Below, piece by piece: positions 43,061 through 52,091 of a DNA stretch of 64,000 nt. The notes below the pieces were generated by a model. The model was not told where the DNA came from. It made no database searches and was given only the letters and a program-made list of their open reading frames with translations. The translations under genes and the position numbers were made by a program. The DNA comes from Abyssibacter sp036156195. GTDB lineage: Bacteria; Pseudomonadota; Gammaproteobacteria; Nevskiales; OUC007. The stretch is from positions 1 through 64,000 of the forward strand of contig JAYZUZ010000004.1 in assembly GCA_036156195.1 (NCBI GenBank). The letters run 5' to 3'. Position 1 is the stretch's first letter. The number at the start of each line of letters is the position of its first letter.

Positions 43061-44382
43061 GACGGTTGCGAGCCGGCCTCGGAACGCTCGCCCAGTTTCA
43101 GGTCTGGCGCGCTCCGCAATTCGACATATGCCTCCGCGCGTTGGCGCCGGAGCCAGTCTTCGTACTCTTCGGCGATCTTGCGCTGACGGATGGCCATGCG
43201 GGCCTGATTGCGGGCGATATCTTCGGCGCTGTCGCGTTCACGGCGTTCCAGCAACTGCACGATGTGGATACCGAACTGGGTCTCGAAGGGCTCGCTGATT
43301 TCGTTTTCGTCCAGCTGGGCGAGTCGTTGTTCAAACTCGGGCACGAAGCTGCCCGGTCCCTGCCAGCCGAGGTCGCCGCCCTGGTTGGCCGATCCCGAGT
43401 CGTCGGAGTATTCGCGCGCTGCCTCGGCGAAGTCCCGGCCGCCGCGCAGTTCATCCAGCAGTTCGGCGGCGCGTTCGCGGGTCTCAAACTCGTCGCGAAT
43501 CGCGTTGGGCTGAAGCAGGATGTGCCGCGCCCGGGTTTCCGTGATCAGCTGGGCAGCCTGACCGCCGCGCTGGTCAGCCAGGCGGATGAGATTGAAACCG
43601 CTACCCGTCTCGATGACGGGGCTCACACTGCCCACGGTCATGTTGTCGACTTCGTCGGCAAACAGAGTGGGGAGAGCGCCAGCGGTGCGCCAGCCCAGGT
43701 CGCCACCGTCCAGCGCCGTGGTGGCATCGGATCGGCTAATCGCCATCTGCGAAAAACTTGCGCCGTCGATGATGGCCTGACGCACTTGCTCGGCCTCTGC
43801 ACGCGCCGCGTCACGGACCGCATCGGTGCTGCCGTCGGGGACGGAAATCAGGATGTGTTCGAGCCGGTATTCCGTGGCCTGGTCGTTCTTGCGGGTCTTG
43901 GCCAGAAACGCGTCGATTTCGCGATCAGCGACACTGACGCGGGCATCGATTTCGCGCTGACGCAGGCTGTTGGTCAGCAGTTCGTTGCGGACCTGTTCGC
44001 GCACCATCAGAAAATCCACACCTTCGTTGCGCAATGCACGGGCGAAATCTCGCAGATTCATCCCGTTTTGCCTGGCGATCCCTTCCAGGGCCTGGTTGAG
44101 TTCTTCGTCACCGACGCGGATGCCCCGCTGGGCGGCACGCTGCGACTGAATCTCCTGCATGATCAGTCGTTCGCGCATCTGCTCGCGCAGTTCGGTGTCG
44201 GTGGGTGGCGTGTTCCCCGAGGCGCGAATCTGGCGTTTGATCGAATCGACAGCCTGTTCCAGCTGGCTGTTGAGAATGACGTCCTCGTTCACAACGGCGA
44301 CGACATAGTCGATCAATTGTGCGGCGCGGGCCGGGGTCGACAGCGCGATGGTCAGCGCCACTGCGCTCATCAGATATTTCAT
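43057..44382 (-). CDS. surA: Periplasmic chaperone/peptidyl-prolyl isomerase SurA
   Basis: This 441-residue protein has a signal peptide (cut near ARA19), the SurA N-terminal chaperone domain ('VVAVVNEDVILNSQL' and 'LIMQEIQSQRA') and two parvulin domains ('EYRLEHILISVP...', 'TRARHILLQPN...FGIHIVQLLERR'). It carries unfolded outer membrane proteins to BAM. The ATG at 44380-44382 starts at the signal peptide. It follows lptD by 66 bases and overlaps pdxA. Confidence 0.95.
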   Translation of the reverse strand: MKYLMSAVALTIALSTPARAAQLIDYVVAVVNEDVILNSQLEQAVDSIKRQIRASGNTPPTDTELREQMRERLIMQEIQSQRAAQRGIRVGDEELNQALEGIARQNGMNLRDFARALRNEGVDFLMVREQVRNELLTNSLRQREIDARVSVADREIDAFLAKTRKNDQATEYRLEHILISVPDGSTDAVRDAARAEAEQVRQAIIDGASFSQMAISRSDATTALDGGDLGWRTAGALPTLFADEVDNMTVGSVSPVIETGSGFNLIRLADQRGGQAAQLITETRARHILLQPNAIRDEFETRERAAELLDELRGGRDFAEAAREYSDDSGSANQGGDLGWQGPGSFVPEFEQRLAQLDENEISEPFETQFGIHIVQLLERRERDSAEDIARNQARMAIRQRKIAEEYEDWLRRQRAEAYVELRSAPDLKLGERSEAGSQPS

Positions 44383-44448
44383 GGTCGTTCGACTCTTGGC
44401 GGATTGCACATTATAGGGGTTGACCGCGCCGTGGGCGGCCGGGTTCGA

Positions 44449-46641
44449 CTACTCGGGCAGGAATTCTCGAATACCCGCGCCGATCCGGGACAGGCCGGTC
44501 AGTTCCAACTGCAGGTACAAGCTGGTGTTGAACTCACCTCGCGTGTTGGCGATGTAGCGCCGCCAGGCGACGCGGCCCGTCCAGCAGCAGGCTTTGTACT
44601 CAGCGCCAATGACGGCCTCGCGGGTGCTGGCGTCATCCAGCGCATAGTTCCAGCGGCCAACCACCGACCAGGTTTGGTTCAACGGTAGCTGGACGATCAG
44701 GTCAGTTTGCTCCAGCAGGTCGCGACGGAAGCGGTAGCCGAGGTCGAATCGATAGCCCGGCATGGGGCGGAACTTCACCGATGTATTGGCGCGGTTCAAC
44801 TGGGCGCGTGCCGGGTCCCATTGCGCGCCCACGGCCAGCCGCAGCCAGTCCACGGGCAGCCAGCGCATTGTGCCGACGATGTCGGAGTTTTCGTCACCAC
44901 TGGTCTCGGGTTGCTCGGGCAAGGTGACTTCCGAAGGTTGAAACCGGTAGATCTGACCCAGCGCAGCCTCAAAGCGTGTTTTGCCGGTGCCCAGTTCGAG
45001 CATCCGGGTGGTGAATGCTGCGGTGATCTGATTCGCGTCGGCAATGCGGTCTCGGCCCGAGAAGCGGTTGCGAGAAAACAGCTGGACAAAGCTGAAGTCC
45101 GGATCGTCGGTCTCGAACAGCGGGATGGCATCCTGGTCGCGGTACGGCGTGTACAGGTAGTAGATGCGCGGTTCCAGCGTCTGGACCAACCCAGGGCTGG
45201 CAATGCGGTCAAAGCGCAGGCCTGCGTCCAGACTGGCCGAGGGTAGTTGGCGCGTAATACTCCGAGGGCGACCATCGCTGCGATTGCGCAAATCGTAGGC
45301 GGTGTAGCGGTAGTCGACCTGGCTGGCCACAAACCAGCCCACGGCATCGTGTCGAAGTCGCAGAAACGGCTTGACGTCCAATCGCGTTCCCTCGATCGCA
45401 TTGTCCCGCTCGAAGTTGACGTACTCGCTCTCCAGCCCCACCCGCATCTGATACCAGTCGTTGGGTGACAAAGCGTGCAGCTGCAGACGGGGGAGCCGGC
45501 GATACGGCTCGTCGGAGCGGGCCACGGTGCGGTCGATGGTCTGGTAGTCCTCGATCGTTAGTGCCGTGGAAAACCAGGCTGGGGCCTGGTAGGCGATGCG
45601 CCCCTCACGCTTGAGGTGGGAGATGGCCGCCAGGTCCAGCGTGGTGCCCAGGTCCTCGAAGTAACCGCGATCGCTGACTTCGGTGAAGTCCGCTGCGATC
45701 TCCCAGCGATCTGACAGCACACCTTGATGCTCGAAGCCGAACAGCGTGCGTCGCAGCTGTGCCGACTCATCATTCGGCAGGTACTCGTACTGCAGTTCCC
45801 CACGCGAGTTGTCCAGCAGATAACGGCCCTGGGTTTGCAGCTGTGCACCGCGACGTGCCATGTAGCGCGGCGTGATCAGGGCGTCGTACCAGGGCGCGAT
45901 GTTCCAGTAGAACGGCGTCGAAATATCGAAACCGGTTTCGGCGGAATCCCCGATGTCGGGCATCAGAAAACCCGTCCGTCGCCGGTCATCAATCGGGAAA
46001 TAGAAATAGGGTGCGTACAGAATCGGCAGGCCAAGAAAATTGAGGCGGGCGTGGCTGGCCGTGCCCAGGCCGGCTTCCGGATCCAGCGTGATCTGCGCCG
46101 CCTTCATGGTCCAACCCTGCGAGGGGCGGGCGCAGGTGGTGTATTCCACGCCGGTCATCGCAACACTGAGGTCGGCATCCAGATCAATGCGCTCCGCACG
46201 GCCCCGCGCACCGCGCTCGTACACCGTGAACTCGGCCTGCTCAAACTGTGCGGTGGACTGGTCGATGTCCACCGATGCGTGATCTGCACCAATGGCATAC
46301 TCGCGGTTTGCGAACTCCGCACCACCTTCGGTGCGCGCCTCCCCTGTGCTGCGGTCGTATTCCACTGCGGGTGCGCGGATGCGCTTGTCCTGGAAGCGCA
46401 GGGTGACATTGCCTTCCAGGCGGGTTGTGCCGTCGGTTCGGGCGTCCAGTTGATCGGCGCTGAGCTGCACGGTGGGCTCCGTTCGCAGCTCCGGAGCGGA
46501 ATCGGCGAAAATGGGACATCCCTCGGGGGCGGCGCTAGCCGATCCGGCGATCGCGAGGCATCCGATAGCGAAGAGTCTGGAGGGAGCCAATGAAACGGGC
46601 CGAGAGCCGGAAGAACGGGCCGCACAGTATACGGAGTGCAT
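44449..46641 (-). CDS. lptD: LPS-assembly outer-membrane protein LptD
   Basis: This 730-residue protein has a signal peptide (about 37 residues), an OstA/jellyroll domain ('LSADQLDARTDGTTRLEGNVTLRF', key words QLDA and LEGNV) and a C-terminal beta-barrel. Cys42, a Cys in 'YTTCARPSQGW' and the adjacent Cys-Cys near the end (KACCWTG) match the pairs that form the disulfides required for E. coli LptD. It inserts lipopolysaccharide into the outer leaflet with LptE. Its ATG is only three bases from the start of the divergent amgK. Confidence 0.95.
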   Translation of the reverse strand: MHSVYCAARSSGSRPVSLAPSRLFAIGCLAIAGSASAAPEGCPIFADSAPELRTEPTVQLSADQLDARTDGTTRLEGNVTLRFQDKRIRAPAVEYDRSTGEARTEGGAEFANREYAIGADHASVDIDQSTAQFEQAEFTVYERGARGRAERIDLDADLSVAMTGVEYTTCARPSQGWTMKAAQITLDPEAGLGTASHARLNFLGLPILYAPYFYFPIDDRRRTGFLMPDIGDSAETGFDISTPFYWNIAPWYDALITPRYMARRGAQLQTQGRYLLDNSRGELQYEYLPNDESAQLRRTLFGFEHQGVLSDRWEIAADFTEVSDRGYFEDLGTTLDLAAISHLKREGRIAYQAPAWFSTALTIEDYQTIDRTVARSDEPYRRLPRLQLHALSPNDWYQMRVGLESEYVNFERDNAIEGTRLDVKPFLRLRHDAVGWFVASQVDYRYTAYDLRNRSDGRPRSITRQLPSASLDAGLRFDRIASPGLVQTLEPRIYYLYTPYRDQDAIPLFETDDPDFSFVQLFSRNRFSGRDRIADANQITAAFTTRMLELGTGKTRFEAALGQIYRFQPSEVTLPEQPETSGDENSDIVGTMRWLPVDWLRLAVGAQWDPARAQLNRANTSVKFRPMPGYRFDLGYRFRRDLLEQTDLIVQLPLNQTWSVVGRWNYALDDASTREAVIGAEYKACCWTGRVAWRRYIANTRGEFNTSLYLQLELTGLSRIGAGIREFLPE

Positions 46642-46644
46642 GGT

Positions 46645-47664
46645 GTGAGTGACGACAGGCAGGACAGGCGGCTGGCGGAATTACGCGCCTGGTTGCAGGC
46701 GATACGGCCCAATCGGGACTGGACATTCTCCGTGGCATCGGCAGATGCCAGCTTTCGTCGCTATTTCCGGGCGCAAACACCGCAGCAGAGGCTCATCGTC
46801 ATGGATGCGCCGCCGGACAAGGAGCCGGTGCAGGACTTCGTCCGAATCGCCGGCTGGCTGGCAGACTGGGGTGTGGCCGCGCCGCGTGTGCACGCGGTGG
46901 ACGCCGAGGCCGGTTTCGTGCTGTTGGATGATCTGGGGGACACGGTTTTGCTGGACCGGGTAGGGGAAGCCGACGCGGTCCCCTTGCTGGAGCAGGCCAT
47001 TGACGCGCTGGTCCACCTGCAAGCGCAGGCCGCCGGTAGCCGTCAACTCGAAGCCTTGCCGGCCTACGACGCTGCATTTCTGGCCGATGAAGTGGCGTTG
47101 TGCCCGCAATGGTTTCTGCAGGCGCACTTCGGTCAGGTGCCGGACGCAGCCGAACACGCCATGCTGTCCGAGCAGTTCGGTCGGATTGTCAGCAGCGTCG
47201 TGGCCCAGCCCCAGGGGTTGGTTCACCGCGACTATCACTCCCGCAATCTGATGGTTGGCAGCGGCCGTCTGCGCGGCATGCTGGATTTTCAGGACGCGAT
47301 GCACGGCCCGATGTGTTACGACATCGTGTCCTTGTTGCGCGATTGCTATGTCGTTTGGCCCGATCATGTGCAACGCACCGGTCTGGAACGCTGGGCTATG
47401 GGGCTGGTGGATGCCGGTATCTGGACGGCCGTGCCTGGTGAGGTGCAGCGCTGGTTCGATTTCACCGGGATGCAGCGCCATCTCAAGGTGCTGGGGATTT
47501 TTTGTCGTTTGCACCACCGCGACGGCAAGTCAGGCTACCTGCAGGATCTGCCCCGCGTGATGCGCCATTTATTGAGTGTCATGCAGCGCTACCCCGAATT
47601 GGCTGCACTGCATGGCTACCTCGCGCCGTTCGAGGCCGCGTTGCAATCCCCGGTATCGTCGTGA
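46645..47664 (+). CDS. amgK: N-acetylmuramate/N-acetylglucosamine kinase AmgK
   Basis: This 339-residue aminoglycoside-phosphotransferase-fold kinase has 'LVHRDYHSRNLMV' (catalytic loop) and 'MLDFQDAMHGPMCYDI' (metal site). AmgK phosphorylates the anomeric position of MurNAc or GlcNAc, feeding peptidoglycan recycling through MurU. I favour GTG 46645, with GGAG nine bases upstream; a GTG at 46636 would overlap the start of lptD. Its stop overlaps murU (GTGA). Confidence 0.9.
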   Translation: MSDDRQDRRLAELRAWLQAIRPNRDWTFSVASADASFRRYFRAQTPQQRLIVMDAPPDKEPVQDFVRIAGWLADWGVAAPRVHAVDAEAGFVLLDDLGDTVLLDRVGEADAVPLLEQAIDALVHLQAQAAGSRQLEALPAYDAAFLADEVALCPQWFLQAHFGQVPDAAEHAMLSEQFGRIVSSVVAQPQGLVHRDYHSRNLMVGSGRLRGMLDFQDAMHGPMCYDIVSLLRDCYVVWPDHVQRTGLERWAMGLVDAGIWTAVPGEVQRWFDFTGMQRHLKVLGIFCRLHHRDGKSGYLQDLPRVMRHLLSVMQRYPELAALHGYLAPFEAALQSPVSS

Positions 47665-48329
47665 CACGGCACGCGGTCATTCTGGCGGCCGGGCGTGGCC
47701 AGCGATTGCGCCCGCTCACGGACCGCCTGCCCAAGCCGCTCGTGCCGGTACGAGGGCGCGCGCTCATTGATTGGCGGTTGCAGGCACTGGCGGACGCAGG
47801 TGTCGAGCAGGTGGTGATCAATCTGTCCTGGCTGGGTGATCAGATTCGCGAGGCCGTCGGCAGCGGAGAACGCTGGGGGCTGCGGGTTCGGTATTCCGAG
47901 GAAGGCGACACGGCCTTGGAAACCGGAGGGGGATTGGCGCGGGCCCGCTCGATGTTGCCGGCAGACGCCCCCTTCCTGGTCTGCAATGCCGACGTCTGGA
48001 GTGACTACCCTCTGCAGTCGCTGGTCGAACGCCCTTGGGCGGCGGGACAACTGGCGCATCTGGTCTTGGTGCCGCCGTTGGAGGGGATGCGCGCAGACTT
48101 TGCGCTGGAGGGTGAGCGTGTGGTCGATGCGCCAGCGCTGACCTTTAGCGGGATCAGCCTGCTGCACCCCGCGCTGGTCGAGCCGCGGGGCCAAACCGTC
48201 TTCGCGCTGGCGCCGCGCCTGCGCGAGGCCATCCGCAGGCAGCAGGTCACCGGTGAGCCTTACCACGGTGTCTGGAGTGATATCGGTACGCCGGAGCGCC
48301 TGTCAGCGGCCAATCAAGCCGCCAGCTAG
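47661..48329 (+). CDS. murU: N-acetylmuramate-1-phosphate uridylyltransferase MurU
   Basis: This 222-residue nucleotidyltransferase has the signature 'ILAAGRGQRLRPLTDRLPKPLVPV' (key words AAGRGQRLRPL and PKPL), 'NADVW' for the metal site and 'DIGTPERL' at the C-terminus. It makes UDP-MurNAc from MurNAc-1-phosphate and UTP, the second step of the recycling path that bypasses de novo synthesis and confers intrinsic fosfomycin resistance in Pseudomonas. The GTG start overlaps the amgK stop. Confidence 0.93.
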   Translation: MTRHAVILAAGRGQRLRPLTDRLPKPLVPVRGRALIDWRLQALADAGVEQVVINLSWLGDQIREAVGSGERWGLRVRYSEEGDTALETGGGLARARSMLPADAPFLVCNADVWSDYPLQSLVERPWAAGQLAHLVLVPPLEGMRADFALEGERVVDAPALTFSGISLLHPALVEPRGQTVFALAPRLREAIRRQQVTGEPYHGVWSDIGTPERLSAANQAAS

Positions 48330-48357
48330 CAGGGGGGCGAGCGCGGCGGGTGGGTGC

Positions 48358-49155
48358 TTAGGTGGACAACCGGTGCCGAGGCAGTGCGGGTTCTCGATTC
48401 GGCAGCAGGCGCGGTGGTGCGGTAGCTAGCCGCTGATCGATTGCTCGCTGCGCATCCTTGGCCACGGCCGTGCGATCCATGCCTTCCGTGGGGAGTGGGT
48501 CCAGGAACCAGACGTCAACGACAATGCGCGGGCATTGCAACATGCGCAGCAGATGCGGCAGGAACACGTCATCACCCACGTAGGGCGCAAGGGTGGCGGT
48601 TTCCGGGTCCGGACCGTAGCGCAGCAGCACGGGCATTACCGGTCGGCGGGACTCGACAGCCGCAGCAAACAGGCGGGGCTGGAAGCGACGGGTGGTCGCC
48701 CCCAGTGTTGTTGTGCCCTCGGGAAAAACCGTCACGGACTGGCCGTTTTCCAGGTGGCCTGTGAGGCGGGCAATCAGTTTGCGTGTGCCCTGGCTGCCGC
48801 CGCCGCGCCGATGAAATTCGGTCCCCCCGGCACGGGCGAGGCGGCCGATTAGCGGCCAAGCGGCGACTTCAGATTTGGACACGAACCGTGTCGGAACCAG
48901 CGCGCCTAGTACGGGAATGTCCATCCAGGAGACATGGTTGCTAACCAGCATCATGGGGGGCTCGGGAGGCAGGCCGTGCACGCGTACTTCAATCCGCATG
49001 CAGCGGCACAGTTGCCGGTGCCACCAGCGGACGATGCGCTCGCGCGAGGGGCCGATTGCCGCAATCAGATCAATGAACAGGCTGAGAACGACGCCGAGCA
49101 GCAGGTGGGCGGCGACGAGCAGCCCCCTAAGCGTGAGTCGAAGGATGATCGTCAC
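48358..49155 (-). CDS. olsA: 1-acyl-glycerol-3-phosphate-type acyltransferase OlsA
   Basis: This protein has 265 residues from GTG 49155 (279 from the ATG at 49197, which would overlap olsB by 71 bases). It has an N-terminal hydrophobic helix, then PlsC motifs: 'SNHVSWMDIPVLG' (HxxxxD), 'GGTEFHRRGG' and 'FPEGTTTLG'. Next to OlsB, it most likely O-acylates lyso-ornithine lipid to ornithine lipid. No convincing ribosome site precedes either start. It may also act on lysophosphatidic acid. Confidence 0.85.
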   Translation of the reverse strand: MTIILRLTLRGLLVAAHLLLGVVLSLFIDLIAAIGPSRERIVRWWHRQLCRCMRIEVRVHGLPPEPPMMLVSNHVSWMDIPVLGALVPTRFVSKSEVAAWPLIGRLARAGGTEFHRRGGGSQGTRKLIARLTGHLENGQSVTVFPEGTTTLGATTRRFQPRLFAAAVESRRPVMPVLLRYGPDPETATLAPYVGDDVFLPHLLRMLQCPRIVVDVWFLDPLPTEGMDRTAVAKDAQRAIDQRLATAPPRLLPNREPALPRHRLST

Positions 49156-49930
49156 TCCGCTCTGTCGCGGGCTTTGGCGGTAGGAACCGCCGGGCATATC
49201 GAGGGGCCAGTTCGTCGATGTCGAGCAGCATCAGGACGTCGCAGCAGTTGAACGACTGGTCCCAATAGGGCGCACCACAGGCTTTGGCGCCGAGGCTGAC
49301 ATAGGCTTTGAGCAGTGGCGGCATACGCATGGCGATTTCAGCCGCTGGCCGCTGCACCGGGTAGGGCCGGCGCGGTGCCACGTGCAGCGTTTTGGCCGCC
49401 AGGTAGCGGCGTTCAATCTTGTCCAGGATTGCACTTGCCTGTGCGCCACCATCGTCCAGGCCGATGCTCGCGCAGCCAAACAGGTAGCGGTAGTTGTGAT
49501 TGCTGACAAAGGCCGTGAGGCCCTGCCATAACTTGCTGATGATGGCGCCCGAGCGGAATTCGGCGTCGACGCAGGTCCGGCCGACCTCAACCTTCCGGTC
49601 TGGCAGGGCGGCGATTGCGCTCATTTCGAACTCACCGGCGGAGTAGAAGCCGCCCGCCTGGAGGGCGGCCTCGCAGGTCAGCAGTCGGGTGCAGGCGATG
49701 ATCCGGTCTTGCTCGGTGTCACGAACAATCAAGTGGTGGCAGTAGGGGTCGAAGCGGTCGATATCGAGCCGTTCCGGGCCGCCGTCGATCTGCGCGCCCA
49801 TTTCCTCGGCAAATATCCGGTAGCGCAGCTGCTGGCACGCTTTGATGTCGGCATCGGACACAGCGAACGCGTGCACAAACCGCGATGTGGGTGCGCTGTG
49901 CTGCTGCGTTTCTCGTGATATTACGGCCAT
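49127..49930 (-). CDS. olsB: Ornithine N-alpha-acyltransferase OlsB
   Basis: This 267-residue GNAT-superfamily enzyme has 'ACQQLRYRIFAEEMGA' at the start, 'VEVGRTCVDAEFRSGAIISKLWQGL' and 'YLFGCASIGLDDG'. Such enzymes N-acylate ornithine with a 3-hydroxyacyl-ACP. Ornithine lipids replace phospholipids when phosphate is low. AGGTGA precedes the ATG. The gene overlaps olsA downstream in the olsB-olsA order also seen in Pseudomonas aeruginosa. Confidence 0.88.
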   Translation of the reverse strand: MAVISRETQQHSAPTSRFVHAFAVSDADIKACQQLRYRIFAEEMGAQIDGGPERLDIDRFDPYCHHLIVRDTEQDRIIACTRLLTCEAALQAGGFYSAGEFEMSAIAALPDRKVEVGRTCVDAEFRSGAIISKLWQGLTAFVSNHNYRYLFGCASIGLDDGGAQASAILDKIERRYLAAKTLHVAPRRPYPVQRPAAEIAMRMPPLLKAYVSLGAKACGAPYWDQSFNCCDVLMLLDIDELAPRYARRFLPPKPATERSDDHPSTHA

Positions 49931-50007
49931 GCGTCACCTGCCGGCTTATAGAGTGGTCTAAGGCTATGACCGGTCTATTGTCACGACATTAACGCATCGT
50001 GAAGCTT

Positions 50008-50679
50008 CTATGACAGGGCGCTGGTCACAGACGCGTCTGTTTCACCCTGGACAGCCGCCGCATAGATGGGCTGAAACTGATTGACGATCTGGCAAAACAA
50101 GTCGGCAGTTTGCTCGGTGTCGTAGCGCGCGGAGTGTGCTGCGGCATCATCGTAACTGAGTCCTGCTGCCAGCAGGGCGCGCTTGAGTACCGTCTGACCG
50201 TAGGCCACGCCGCCCAGTGTTGCGGTGTCGAAGGCCGAGAACGGGTGAAACGGATTCCGCTTGATGCCCGTGCGCTGGACGGCTGCGTTCAGAAAGCCAA
50301 GGTCAAAATGAGCGTTATGCCCAACGAGAACGGCCTTGGTGCAGCCCGTTGCCCGAATTTCCGCTCGCACTTCCTTGAACAGGCGTGACAGCGCGTCCGT
50401 TTCGCTGACCGCCGGGCGCAGCGGATGGTAGGGATCAATCCCGTTGACTTCGAGCGAGGCGGCTTCCATGTTCGCGCCTTCAAAGGGCTTGACATGGTAG
50501 GCGGCTGTTTCGTGCCGATATAGCCGCCCGGTGTCATCCATGCGCACCAGCACGATGGCGATTTCCAGCAATGCGTCGGTGGCAGCATTAAAGCCGCCGG
50601 TCTCGACATCGACGACCACGGGCAGAAAGCCGCGAAAGCGCTTGGCGATGGCAGGGTTCGCGGCGGGGGTTTCGGACAC
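50008..50679 (-). CDS. rnt: Ribonuclease T
   Basis: This 223-residue DEDDh exonuclease has 'VVVDVETGGFNAATDALLEIA' (DxE), 'GHNAHFDLGFL' and 'AHSARYDTEQTADLF' (H and D). It trims 3' ends of tRNA and other small RNAs. It starts with GTG at 50677-50679. Length and motif set match Rnt. It is upstream of olsB on the same strand with a 77-base gap and divergent from argG. Confidence 0.94.
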   Translation of the reverse strand: MSETPAANPAIAKRFRGFLPVVVDVETGGFNAATDALLEIAIVLVRMDDTGRLYRHETAAYHVKPFEGANMEAASLEVNGIDPYHPLRPAVSETDALSRLFKEVRAEIRATGCTKAVLVGHNAHFDLGFLNAAVQRTGIKRNPFHPFSAFDTATLGGVAYGQTVLKRALLAAGLSYDDAAAHSARYDTEQTADLFCQIVNQFQPIYAAAVQGETDASVTSALS

Positions 50680-50777
50680 GGTGCAACCAGAAGTAGCTGA
50701 AGAGCGGGGAGTCTATCAGGCTATACTCTCGCGCCTTTGGCCCGGCCCACGGTGGGTCGACGACACCGAGCAAGGAC

Positions 50778-51995
50778 ATGAGTCAACCCAGCAAGATCGT
50801 ACTCGCTTATTCCGGCGGTCTGGATACGTCGGTGATTCTCAAGTGGCTTCAGGATCGCTACCAGTGCCCGGTCGTGACATTCACGGCAGACCTGGGCCAG
50901 GGTGAGGAGGTTGAATCAGTGCGCCCCAAGGCAGAAGCCCTGGGTGTCGAAGAGATCTTCATTGAAGATTTGCGCGAAACGTTTGTGCGCGACTACGTGT
51001 TCCCGATGTTCCGGGCCAATGCGATTTATGAGGGCGAGTACCTGCTGGGCACGTCGATTGCTCGCCCGCTGATTGCGCGTCGGCTGGTCGAAATTGCCGA
51101 GCAAACTGGCGGCGATGCTATCTCGCATGGCGCAACGGGCAAGGGCAATGATCAGGTGCGCTTTGAACTGGGTGCCTATGCACTCAAGCCGGACATCCAG
51201 GTGATCGCACCCTGGCGGTTCTGGGACTTGAACTCCCGTGAGAAGCTGATCGCCTATGCCGAGTCCAACGGGATTCCGATCACGCGGAAGCAGGACGGCG
51301 GTTCACCGTACTCGATGGATGCGAACGCGCTGCACATATCCTATGAAGGCGGCGAACTGGAGGACCCCTGGGTTGAGCCGGAAGCGGCGATGTGGCGCTG
51401 GACGCGCGATCCGCGCGAGGCGCCGGACGCCCCTCTGGAACTGACGCTGACCTTTGCCCACGGCGACGTGGTCGCCATTGATGGTGAGGCGATGACGCCC
51501 TACCAGGTTCTGGCCCGGCTGAACGCCGTCGGCGGGGAGCATGGCATCGGCCGCATCGATATCGTCGAGAACCGCTACGTGGGCATCAAGTCACGTGGTT
51601 GCTACGAAACGCCCGGCGGCACGATTCTGCTCAAGGCGCACCGCGCCATCGAATCCATCACGCTGGATCGGGAGGTCGCGCATCTGAAGGATGAGCTGAT
51701 GCCGCGCTACGCCAAGCTGATTTACAACGGCTACTGGTTCGCACCGGAGCGCAAGCTGCTGCAAAAGGTCATCGATGACAGCCAGCGGCCGGTGAACGGT
51801 GAAGTTCGCCTGCGTCTGTACAAGGGCAATGTCGAGGTGCTGGGCCGCCGCTCGGAGTTCGACAGCCTGTTCGACCCCCGGATCGCCACGTTCGAGGACG
51901 ATGCCGGTGCATACTCGCAGGCCGATGCGGCAGGCTTTATCAAGCTCAATGCGCTGCGGCTGCGGCTGGGCGCGCATCTCACCGGTCGCGACTAG
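50778..51995 (+). CDS. argG: Argininosuccinate synthase
   Basis: This 405-residue enzyme condenses citrulline and aspartate in arginine synthesis. It has the PP-loop 'LAYSGGLDTSVIL' near residues 9-21, 'SHGATGKGNDQVRFE' and 'DANALHISYEGGELEDP'. AAGGA precedes the ATG. A TATACT box at 50721-50726 could be the -10 of its promoter, but I see no matching -35. Confidence 0.97.
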   Translation: MSQPSKIVLAYSGGLDTSVILKWLQDRYQCPVVTFTADLGQGEEVESVRPKAEALGVEEIFIEDLRETFVRDYVFPMFRANAIYEGEYLLGTSIARPLIARRLVEIAEQTGGDAISHGATGKGNDQVRFELGAYALKPDIQVIAPWRFWDLNSREKLIAYAESNGIPITRKQDGGSPYSMDANALHISYEGGELEDPWVEPEAAMWRWTRDPREAPDAPLELTLTFAHGDVVAIDGEAMTPYQVLARLNAVGGEHGIGRIDIVENRYVGIKSRGCYETPGGTILLKAHRAIESITLDREVAHLKDELMPRYAKLIYNGYWFAPERKLLQKVIDDSQRPVNGEVRLRLYKGNVEVLGRRSEFDSLFDPRIATFEDDAGAYSQADAAGFIKLNALRLRLGAHLTGRD

Positions 51996-52043
51996 GGCCT
52001 GCTATCGGGCAACGGCCCGGCCGGAGCAGGGCACAGTGCAGAC

Positions 52044-52083
52044 CATCCCATGGCCATCGACTCAGGCTGATGGCCATGGGATG
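52044..52083. terminator. Long perfect stem-loop between argG and the mscS gene
   Basis: A 15-bp perfect inverted repeat (CATCCCATGGCCATC and its complement) with a 10-base loop lies between the convergent genes. There is no T-tract, so it may work as a bidirectional roadblock or as a 3' stabiliser. Confidence 0.7.
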
Positions 52084-52091
52084 CGGAAACG

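Noticed and set aside
43048..44688. 546-codon plus-strand open frame
   Set aside because: It is entirely antisense to surA and the end of lptD, which have clear family motifs; long antisense frames are common at this GC content.
45724..46593. 289-codon plus-strand open frame
   Set aside because: Antisense to lptD; no motif or ribosome site.
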